Shown piece after piece: positions 51,491 to 59,500 of a stretch of DNA of 64,000 nucleotides. The stretch is from NCBI RefSeq assembly GCF_001636055.1, contig NZ_CP011789.1:1674001-1738000 (forward strand). Direction: 5' to 3'. Under the pieces are notes generated by a model. That model was given only the letters and a program-made list of their open reading frames with translations, was not told the origin of the DNA and ran no database searches. Positions within the stretch are counted from its first letter, which is position 1; each line of letters starts with the position of its first letter. This DNA is from Pseudomonas putida. Lineage in GTDB: Bacteria; Pseudomonadota; Gammaproteobacteria; Pseudomonadales; Pseudomonadaceae. The translations under genes were made by a program, and so were the position numbers.

Positions 51491-51928
51491 TTGCCCTCCC
51501 AGCGCGGCTTCAGCCTGCTCGAACTGCTGGTGGTGCTGGCCATCGCCGGGCTGATGACCGGCTTGAGCGTGGCCTGGCTCGACAACGGTCGTACGCGGGT
51601 CGACCAGGCCATGCAGCGGCTGCTTGCCGCGACCCGCGAGCAGTCTGCCGTGGCGCGCCACACCGGCCAGTTGCGTGGCCTGCGCTGGAACGGCAAGCGT
51701 CCTGAGTTCGTTCGCCATGACGGCACCGGCTGGGTGGTGGAACCGGTCACGCTGGGTGACTGGCCGCAGGACCTGCGCCCAGACTGGCCAGGCGCAGCAG
51801 CGCCGCAACTGGTGTTCACCCCCGAAGGCTGGGCAAGGCCCGGCAAGGTGAACTGGCGGAGTGCCGAAGGTGGCCAGCGCTGGAGCTGGGGCCGCGAAGG
51901 GCGGCTGCAAGTCGCGGTGCTGCCATGA
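51491..51928 (+). CDS. gspH: Type II secretion minor pseudopilin GspH
   Basis: The 145-residue minor pseudopilin has a cleavage site SQRG before FSLLELLVVLAIAGLMTGL. The start is chosen as TTG 51491, 2 bases after gspG, which gives a 6-residue leader. An upstream in-frame ATG at 51461 would overlap gspG. The start is less sure than the gene. Confidence 0.82.
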   Translation: MPSQRGFSLLELLVVLAIAGLMTGLSVAWLDNGRTRVDQAMQRLLAATREQSAVARHTGQLRGLRWNGKRPEFVRHDGTGWVVEPVTLGDWPQDLRPDWPGAAAPQLVFTPEGWARPGKVNWRSAEGGQRWSWGREGRLQVAVLP

Positions 51929-52293
51929 AGCGTCGCCAGCGTGGGTTCACCTTGCTCGAAGTCAGTGTGGCGCTTGGTATCGCCGCGGTGCTGGCGGTGA
52001 TCACCAGCCAGGTACTGCGCCAGCGCCTGGCGGTGCAGGACGGCGTGCAGCAGCACCGCCTCGGCGCCTTGTGCGCCCGTGAGCTGCAGGCACGGTTTGC
52101 CGTCGAGCAGTACTGGCCGGGCAGCAATCGCACTGCCGGGGAGCTGCAGCAGGGTGGGCAGGTGTGTCATTGGGACTTGCAACTGCGCAACACCGGCGTG
52201 CGCGATCTGCGCCGTGGCGAGCTGCGCCTGTTCGCCGACCGCGATCAGCGCGTGCCGCTGGGCTTGTACACCCTGTTTCTGGAGCGCCCATGA
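51925..52293 (+). CDS. gspI: Type II secretion minor pseudopilin GspI
   Basis: The 122-residue pseudopilin has leader MKRRQRG, then FTLLEVSVALGIAAVLAVI (Glu+5). It overlaps gspH and gspJ by 4 bases each. Confidence 0.9.
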   Translation: MKRRQRGFTLLEVSVALGIAAVLAVITSQVLRQRLAVQDGVQQHRLGALCARELQARFAVEQYWPGSNRTAGELQQGGQVCHWDLQLRNTGVRDLRRGELRLFADRDQRVPLGLYTLFLERP

Positions 52294-52880
52294 AGCGTCG
52301 CCAGGCGGGGCTGACCCTGATCGAGTTGATGGTCGCGCTGGCGCTCACCGCCGTGCTGGGCATCCTGCTGGCGGCCTTGGTGCATGGCTGGCTCACGGTG
52401 CGCGAGCGTCTCGCCGACCAGCAGAACGAGCCCGGCGTGCTGGAGTTGTGCCTCGCGCTGGAGCGCCGGTTCGACAGCCCGGTGCTGCGCCAGGTGTACG
52501 AGCAGCGCCTGCCGCTGGCCACGCGCTGGCTCGATTGGCAGGCGCAAAACCAGCAGTTGCTGTGGGTCGCTGCTGCGGCCTGGCCCCAGGCCGAAGGGGG
52601 GGCGCGCTTGCAGCGTCAGCGCCTGCGTTTCGAGCCCAGGGAGCAGCGCGTGCTGCTGGAAACCTCCGCCGATCTCTACGCCGCCGACAAGCCGCGCTGG
52701 GTGGTCCGCGAGCGCCTGGAGCGGGTCAGCGAGATGAGCATCCTGTATTTCCAGGGCGGCAGTTGGCTGGCCTGGCCATCCGATCAACCGGCGCACCCTG
52801 GTCGTGGCGTGCGCCTGCATCTGCAGCGTGACGGAGCACCTTATGTCTGCACATTCGTCCTGCCCTGGGGGCGCTCATGA
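52290..52880 (+). CDS. gspJ: Type II secretion minor pseudopilin GspJ
   Basis: The 196-residue pseudopilin has leader MKRRQAG, then LTLIELMVALALTAVLGILL. It forms the tip complex with GspI and GspK. It overlaps gspI and gspL by 4 bases each. Confidence 0.9.
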   Translation: MKRRQAGLTLIELMVALALTAVLGILLAALVHGWLTVRERLADQQNEPGVLELCLALERRFDSPVLRQVYEQRLPLATRWLDWQAQNQQLLWVAAAAWPQAEGGARLQRQRLRFEPREQRVLLETSADLYAADKPRWVVRERLERVSEMSILYFQGGSWLAWPSDQPAHPGRGVRLHLQRDGAPYVCTFVLPWGRS

Positions 52881-53950
52881 AGTTTGAATGGCGGCGGCGC
52901 TCGCCAGCGCGGCCCTGGTTGCTGTTGCGTCCGAGGGCTGACGGCGGTTGGCACTGGTGCCTGCTGGACAGCGGCGTGCTGCGTGACGAAGGGCAGGGCC
53001 GCCCGCCGCAGAACCTGAGCGCCAGGGTTGCCGTGGTGATGCCGGGCGAGGCGTGCAGCCTTTTCCAGTTGCCTGCCCCGCCCGGGCTCAAGCGGGAGGA
53101 ATGGCCGCTGCTACTGGAAGATCGTCTGCTGCAAGGCAGCGATGAAGTTCACTGCGCATGCATCGGCCGTGCGGCGGGGCAACTGCGACTGGTGGTGGTG
53201 GCGCGCGAGCGGCTCGACGGCTGGTTGGCCCAATGTGCGGAGTGGGGGCTGGAGGTTGAGCGTTGCTGGTCGCAGTTCCAGCTCTTGCCGGTGCTCGACC
53301 GCGGTTGTGGATGGCAATGGCGGCAGGAGCAGTCGAGCCTGTATGCGCGGATCGACGAGGATGGCGCAGAACACTGGCTGGCCTGGCCACAGGGGTTGGG
53401 CTCTGCACCTGCGCCGTGGGATACCCAGGTGCTTGAGCAGGTCGATGGACGCTGGCCTCAGCGGATTGCCGATCTCGATACCTTGCCGACGCTACGGGAA
53501 ACGCGTCGCCCGCGCCGATCATTGAATGTCACGCGCCAGCAAAAGCGCTTGATCGCCGCTTGCCTGGTGCTTGCCGCCGTCTGGGGCGGTCTGTGGAGCA
53601 GCCAGCAATGGCGTCAGGCCCAGCTGTATCGCGAGCAGGTGATGGCGGTCAGCGGCCCGCAGGCTACGCCGCGCCAGGCCGCGCAGGCGCTCAAACGGCT
53701 GCGTGACGCCGACGGCGAGCGGGCTTTGCGTCTGCGTCGGCTCGAGGGCTTGCAGGAGCAGTTGCAGGCCTGGTTGCACGCGCATCCGCAGTGGCGCTTG
53801 CGCGCTGTGCGCTTCGATGGGCAGCGCTGGCATCTGCAACTGGACGGCCAAGGCACGTTGGCGCCGTGGCATGAAATGGCCGCTGCAGTCGGCGCTGCGG
53901 TGCAGGTGCAGGCTCAGGGCGCGGTGTTCGATCTGGGGAGCAGTTCATGA
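52877..53950 (+). CDS. gspL: Type II secretion protein GspL
   Basis: The 357-residue protein has a cytoplasmic actin-like domain that binds GspE, one membrane helix (QKRLIAACLVLAAVWGGLWSS, a 20-residue core), and a periplasmic part. The family is divergent. Assignment rests on domain layout and on position between gspJ and gspM. Confidence 0.82.
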   Translation: MKFEWRRRSPARPWLLLRPRADGGWHWCLLDSGVLRDEGQGRPPQNLSARVAVVMPGEACSLFQLPAPPGLKREEWPLLLEDRLLQGSDEVHCACIGRAAGQLRLVVVARERLDGWLAQCAEWGLEVERCWSQFQLLPVLDRGCGWQWRQEQSSLYARIDEDGAEHWLAWPQGLGSAPAPWDTQVLEQVDGRWPQRIADLDTLPTLRETRRPRRSLNVTRQQKRLIAACLVLAAVWGGLWSSQQWRQAQLYREQVMAVSGPQATPRQAAQALKRLRDADGERALRLRRLEGLQEQLQAWLHAHPQWRLRAVRFDGQRWHLQLDGQGTLAPWHEMAAAVGAAVQVQAQGAVFDLGSSS

Positions 53951-54333
53951 TCCGCGCATTTTCGCAGCGCCAGCGCATGCGCGTGGCCTGGGGGCTGATC
54001 GCGCTGTTGCTGATCGTCATCCTGGTGCGTGAGGTGGGTGCACGCTGGGCCGAGATGAGCCAATGGCGCGGGCTGGCCGAAGTGGCGGCCGGCCTTGAAG
54101 GCGGGCCTGCGTTGAGCCTGGAGCACCTGCGCCAGTCCGCTCAGGCCCGGCATATCGAGCTGACGGAGATCGAGCCGCAGGATGAGCGCTGGCAGGTACG
54201 CGGCTCGGTCACGGACGAGCATGCGCTGCTGGCGTGGTTGCAGGCTTTGCAGGGCGAGGGCGCGCAGCCGCTGCAGTGGGGCATGGAGCAGCAGGGCAAG
54301 CGCCTGCGCTTCGACCTGCAGGTTCGGCCATGA
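53947..54333 (+). CDS. gspM: Type II secretion protein GspM
   Basis: The 128-residue protein has one N-terminal membrane helix (VAWGLIALLLIVILVREVG) and a ferredoxin-like periplasmic domain. It overlaps its neighbours and pairs with GspL. Confidence 0.8.
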   Translation: MIRAFSQRQRMRVAWGLIALLLIVILVREVGARWAEMSQWRGLAEVAAGLEGGPALSLEHLRQSAQARHIELTEIEPQDERWQVRGSVTDEHALLAWLQALQGEGAQPLQWGMEQQGKRLRFDLQVRP

Positions 54334-54974
54334 GTGTGCGCGTGCTGTTGTGGCCGATGCTGGTGTGTGTGGTTACGCTGCTGGTCGAGTTGCCGGCGAC
54401 TTGGCTGGTGCCAGGCCGGGCGGTCAGCGGCAGCCTCTGGCAGGGGCAGGCCGAACAGGTGGGTGATGTCGGGCCGCTGAACTGGCAGTGGCAACCCTGG
54501 CGCCTACAGGCGCAAATCCGCTTGGGTTATCAGGGGCAGGATTGGTTGGCGCGGCTGAGTGGTTGGCCTTGGCGCTGGCGCGCGGATGTCGAGGCGCTCG
54601 AAGCGGCGCCGAGTGTACCGCTGGCTTATCGCCTGGCGGGGCACTGGCAGGGGCGTGTCGCGCTGCAGGGTGTGTGGCAGCGGTGCGTCGGTGCCGAGGG
54701 GCGTTTGCAGGTGAACGACCTGGCGCTGGTCTCGCCGTGGTCGTTGGATCTGGGACAGGGCTGGCTCGAAATGCGTTGTGCCAGTGACTGGCGTTTGCAG
54801 GGCACGTTGCGCCTGCAAGGCCAACACCAACTCGACCTTGACGCCGACTTGCTGGCCCGACGCGCCCGGGTCGGACTCGAAGTCCAGCCTGATGCTGCGC
54901 TGACGCCCCTGTTGCGCGGCGCCCAGTGGCTGGGGCCGGAGGCAGCCAAGGGCGAGCGGCAGCTCAGGTGGTAG
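54330..54974 (+). CDS. gspN: Type II secretion protein GspN
   Basis: The 214-residue protein has one N-terminal membrane helix (LLWPMLVCVVTLLVELP) and a periplasmic beta-rich part. It is the last gene of the operon. No prepilin peptidase (gspO) is present, so the shared PilD must process the pseudopilins. Confidence 0.8.
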   Translation: MSVRVLLWPMLVCVVTLLVELPATWLVPGRAVSGSLWQGQAEQVGDVGPLNWQWQPWRLQAQIRLGYQGQDWLARLSGWPWRWRADVEALEAAPSVPLAYRLAGHWQGRVALQGVWQRCVGAEGRLQVNDLALVSPWSLDLGQGWLEMRCASDWRLQGTLRLQGQHQLDLDADLLARRARVGLEVQPDAALTPLLRGAQWLGPEAAKGERQLRW

Positions 54975-55011
54975 TTGCAGAGCTTGAGATCCCAGCTTGC
55001 CTGTTGCTTGC

Positions 55012-55379
55012 CGGAGCAACGCCCTTATCCAAAAATCTGAAAGCCAGCCCAATCCCTGTGGAGCAACTGTCTTGATCAAAATCTAAAGACCAGCTCAATC
55101 CCTGTGGAGCAACTGTCTTGATCAAAATCTAAAGACCAGCTCAATCCCTGTGGAGCAACTGTCTTGATCAAAATCTAAAGACCAGCTCAATCCCTGTGGG
55201 AGCAACTGTCTTGATCAAAATCTAAAGACCAGCTCAATCCCTGTGGGAGTAACTGTCTTGATCAAAATCTAAAGACCAGTTCAATCCCTGTGGAGCACCT
55301 GTCTTGATCAAAATCTAAAGACCAGTTCAACCCCTGTGGGAGTAACTGTCTTGATCAAAATCTAAAGGCCTGCCCAATC
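55012..55379. repeat. Tandem array of seven 46/47-bp units plus a degenerate first copy
   Basis: Seven units run from 55055 to 55379 (starts 55055, 55101, 55147, 55193, 55240, 55287, 55333). Each begins CCCTGTGG(G)AGC, has the core ACTGTCTTGATCAAAATCTA and ends AAGRCCWGYYCAAY. A degenerate unit precedes at 55012. The outer arm is the REP arm, and the last unit joins a full REP. No ORF is convincing in this stretch. Confidence 0.9.
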
Positions 55380-55487
55380 CCTGTGGGAGCGGGCTTGTCC
55401 CGCGATCACCGGCATAGCCGGTGCCATCCGCCGCGGTGTTGCCATCGCGGGACCAGTCGCAGCGGCGAACCGCCGCTCCCAAAAGCA
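55380..55487. repeat. REP palindrome ending the tandem array
   Basis: CCTGTGGGAGCGGGCTTGTC, an ACCGGC/GCCGGT hairpin, and a rearranged right arm GCGGGACCAGTCGCAGCGGC. Confidence 0.75.
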
Positions 55488-55516
55488 ACTCAACGCCAGA
55501 TCCGATAAACCCGCTT

Positions 55517-55786
55517 TTACCGGCGCATCCCCAGCTCCGCATCGTCCATCAATGCCTTGGCCAATGCGCTCAGGTAATACGAAGCCCAGACCAGTTGCGG
55601 GTTCTCATCCATCACCCCGCTCAAGGTCATGTCGCGCACATACCCCATCAACTCCGAAGCCTGCTCACGCGCACGCTCGCACGGGATGCCCGGCTCGATG
55701 CAGAACAGCGGCTGGGTCAGCCCCTTGCCTTGGTAGAACCGTGTTTTGCCGACAGTGGTATTCGGTGTGGTGTCGCTTGTATCCAT
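55517..55786 (-). CDS. DUF3077 family small protein
   Basis: The 89-residue protein has the pattern of the Pseudomonas-restricted DUF3077 family: VGKTRFYQGKGLTQPLFCIE, PCERAREQASELMGYV, and a C-terminal SALAKALMDDAELGM. Its function is unknown. It often lies near DUF6124 genes, as here (24 bases apart). Confidence 0.75.
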   Translation of the reverse strand: MDTSDTTPNTTVGKTRFYQGKGLTQPLFCIEPGIPCERAREQASELMGYVRDMTLSGVMDENPQLVWASYYLSALAKALMDDAELGMRR

Positions 55787-55809
55787 CCTTTCATCTCCCT
55801 GAAAACCGC

Positions 55810-56052
55810 TTAGTGAGCCGTCTGCGGCTCTGCCGGCATCTGAACCTGTATCAACGCCGACTCCAGCAAAATCCTCAGCGCTTCCATTTCATGGATGGCA
55901 GCCATTATCAGGAGTGAGACGGGGGACTTGGGTTGGAGGAGGACTGCTTGATGGGCCACGGTTTGTGCGCAGAGTGCGTACTCGGTGGCTTGGATGATGG
56001 TGTCTTCGAGGGAGTGGTTGTTGTGGGGTGGGTCGGGGACGATCTTTAACAT
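55810..56052 (-). CDS. DUF6124-like small protein
   Basis: The 80-residue protein starts MLKIVPDPPH and has SLEDTIIQATEYAL and IHEMEALRILLESALI helices. It resembles the short DUF6124-type proteins of Pseudomonas. Its function is unknown. The start has AAGG about 9 bases upstream. It shares orientation and probably a transcript with the DUF3077 gene. Confidence 0.65.
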   Translation of the reverse strand: MLKIVPDPPHNNHSLEDTIIQATEYALCAQTVAHQAVLLQPKSPVSLLIMAAIHEMEALRILLESALIQVQMPAEPQTAH

Positions 56053-56509
56053 AGCTATTTACCTTCATGTGCGGCCACCGACCTGCTGTCAAACAGAAGG
56101 GTGGCAGCTGTACGTGGGTTGACAGACCGGCGGAAATAGCAAAGTTCCGGCGCACGCGAGCGTGCCCGCACGTACAGCCGCCATCAAGGGTTGGCCATAC
56201 GCTATTTACCGTCACAGCCTGTCAAAGCTGTGTCGTTGATGTGCAACGACGCGCCGAGACTAGAGCGCTGCCCCAGGGGCCGCAACGGAAAAAAGGCGGT
56301 AGGAGTATCTTTGGGAAATGGACTACAGGAAAGGCGTATTTTCGGATTTTCGAACAATGCGCGCTTAGGAGACGCCAAAGATACCCGGCACTCATGCCTG
56401 CCCCCCTGTGGGAGCCTCGGTTCGCCGCTGCGACTTGTCCCGCGATCACCGGCATCGCCGGTGCCACTCAGTGGTACTGCCATCGCGAGACAAGCCCCAC
56501 GCTCAACGA
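56053..56509. other. Intergenic region with repeats before the TpsA 3' end
   Basis: No supported gene. GCTATTTACC occurs twice (56054 and 56201). CTGTACGTG at 56108 and CACGTACAG at 56169 are inverted copies. A partial REP at about 56408-56500 contains an ACCGGC/GCCGGT hairpin and lies just after the tpsA stop. Confidence 0.6.
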
Positions 56510-59500
56510 TCAGCGCCCGCCCTTGCTCCCGACACTCGATACCCACTCTTCACTGCGGCTATGCCCACTGGTGCGCAGCAGCCCCAGGTCCAGCGCATTT
56601 TCGCCGTCCGCCGCGCCTTTGCTCTTGGACAGTTCGGCAATGGCCGTCCCTATGTCGACCGGTGAGTTGGAGAAGTCCACCGACACATTGCGTTGGTAGT
56701 CGCGGCCTGTGAGCGTTTCGCGGCTGACCGACTGGGCTTGCAGATCGACATCTCCAGCGCCGGACTGTATCCGTGCCCCGACCAGGCGTGCCTGGCCGCC
56801 GACGTTCAACTCGACGCCTTCACTGCCCTTGATCCTCGCCTGGTGGGCCACCGTGTCGCGTTGGGTGTGGGACACCTCGACCTTTACCGTCGGCGAGAGC
56901 TTTGGGTCCACCTTGGACAGCGTCGGGCCGACTTTCTCGGTGACCTTGCCCGCCGCAGGCCCGGAGAGGGCGCCGGCAGCATCCAGATAACCCTGGGGGT
57001 TCTTCTCGTGGCTCAGGCGGCCATCGGCCTTGACGGTGAGGGTGTCGACGCTGTCCTTGCGGCTGGCCAACAACAGGTCGCCACCGATATCGCCGCGAAC
57101 CTTCTGTGCATCCAGGCTTGCACCCTCGATCCGGGTGTCGCCCTGGCTCGCCAGCTCGATGCGCTCGGCGCGCAGGGTGCTGGCATTCCAGGTCTGGTTG
57201 TCGCGCTTGTCGAGGTTGACCTGCACCCGGCCGTGCAGACCACGGATATCCTTGTCCGGCGTCTCGCCGCCGTTGAGCCTGAAGCCGGCACCGGCGGTGA
57301 TGTCGAGATTGTCGCGTTTTTCAGTGTTGCCCGAAGCTTCGACCAGCATGCCGCCGTTGCCGGCGTGCAGCTTGATTTCGCTGGCCGAGGCGTGCAGACC
57401 CTGCACGTGCAGGGCGATATCTTCACGGGCGCGGCTGCTGATCAGCAGTTTGCCTTGAGTGTTGAAGTGGGCATCGACGGCCTGGCTTGCCTGCTCGTCG
57501 AGCTTGCCGTTGGCGAAGTGGCCGCCGAGGGCACCGCCTTTACCGGTGCCGAGCTTGGCAGCGATTTCCAGACCGCCACCCAGGTTGCGCCCCGTGGCCT
57601 GTTGGCTGTCGTGGCCCGCCTTGACCTGCAGCAGGCCGGCGCTGTCCAGTTCGATACTGGCTACAGGCGCTTCACGGCTGCCGATGCGGGTGCCTTCGAG
57701 GATGAGGTCGCCGCCGCTGGCGAGCACGACCTTGCCCTTGGCGTCGATCTGCGCCATTTGAGCCTTGCTTTGCTGTTTCTGGCGCTCGGCTTGGTCGAGA
57801 TAGCCGCGGGTTTCGATGCCAGTGCTGCCGGGGCGGTTGCCGACCTTGGCCCAGGCGTTGCCGTCGGTCTGGCGTGTGTGCTCGTTGTGTTGGTCGTTGG
57901 CCTGAGTCAGCAGCAGCTTGCCGTTGCTGGTGATGCTGAGGTCGCCGTTGCCGGCGTTGAAGTGGCTGCCTTCATACAGGCCGTCGGCGCCCAACTGGAC
58001 CTGGATGCCCGTTTGCCCATAAAGGCTGCCGACGCGCGCAGTGCGTACGTCTTGCATGCTGCTCGACGAGCCGCCCTTGCCGCTGGCCCGTACATTGAGG
58101 TCCTGGCCGGTACTGGTGTCGACCCTGGCATCGCCACCAAAGGCCAGTTGCTCGACGCCATGGGATTGCTCGTCGACTGCCGCACGCTGGTGATGCTGGT
58201 TAGCGCTGATCGCCAGCAGCCCTTGATTGGCACGCCAGGCGGTGCCCTGGTCGTCGATACGCTCGGCCTGGACCTTGACGCTGGCACCCGACAACTCGCT
58301 GACCTGGGCGATTCCGCGGCGCTGGTTCTCCAGGCGTTTGAGATGCTCCACGGTCATGTCACCGCCGACGCTGGGCGCGACCATCGCGTCCTCGGGCGAT
58401 GCCTGCTGGAAGCGCGCAGCTTCCTCGCCAAGTACCAGGCGCTCGATCGGCCGGGTCAGGTCGCGGTATTCGAGGCTGGCACCAAGGGTGCCGCGCCAGT
58501 CGTCATTGCGCTGCTCGCGTTCGTACACGTCCTGTACCGCCCGGTTCTCGATATCCTTGGCCTTGACCACCAACGCCTTGCCTGCGTCGACGCGTGCGGC
58601 CTCGGTCACCAGCGTCCCTGTGTTGATCTTCACATCGCCTCCTGCCTGCAATTCGCTGCGTTGTATCTTGCTGTCGCGCTCACGCACGTTCTCCTTCTGA
58701 TGATGCCCTTCGAAGTGGCTGCCGATCCGGTCGATGCCGCCGGTCACGGCCAGGCTGCCGCCGCTGTGGGTGGTCTGGGTGTCTGTCTGCTGGTCGTTGC
58801 GGGTGGCGCCAAGCGTTATCTGTTGCCCTTGCAGGTTGAGGTCGCCGGTATCGGCCTTGACCTTCGAGCCGTTGACCTGCAAGTGCGCGTCACTGTGCAG
58901 CTCGACCGTCGCGCCCTTGAGTTCGCTGGCGACCTGCTCGGTGGCGCGTTGCTCGCTGTGCCGGTTGACCACTGCGTAGCCGACCCCGGCTTCATACTGG
59001 CGTGAACCGGGCTTGTCGCCGTCGGCCTCGGTGGTCTGGCGGGCGTGGGCTGTGAGGGTGCGCTGCTGTTCGTCGGTCTTGCTGTCGCTGCGCGCTTGAG
59101 CGCTTTCGACGATCAGATCGCCCTTGGCCTCGATCTTGAGCTGCTTGCCAGCCTCGACTTTGGCACCCTCAATGCGCAGTTCCTCGGCACTGGCCAGGCG
59201 CAGGTCGCTTTTCGAGCTGACGTCGCTCGCCAGCACCTTTTCCTGCTGGCTGCTGTGGCTGCGGTCGTGGCCGATCAGGCCGAACAGCTTGCTGTCGCTC
59301 TGTTTTTCGGTGGTGCTGGAGCGGTTGTGGTCGGCTTCGATCGCCAGGTTGCCGTTGTTGCTGTAGAGCACCGATTCACCTTCGCTGGCGATGGTGCTGC
59401 CCTTGACCCTGACCTGCCCGGCGGTGACGTTCAGGTTGGCGCCCGAGGTGATGGTGCTCCCGGCGACCTGCCGCGCGGTGTCCTCCTTGCCCTGGCGGTC

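Noticed and set aside
55055..55379. CRISPR array
   Set aside because: Units are contiguous, with no spacers, and no cas genes are present.
55517..56052. DUF3077/DUF6124 genes as CDI immunity genes
   Set aside because: They match small Pseudomonas-wide families found away from CDI loci, and tpsA has no toxin to neutralise.
56067..56712. Overlapping open frames of about 200 codons in the REP-containing gap
   Set aside because: They run through REP and into the antisense of tpsA, and have no motifs or ribosome site.
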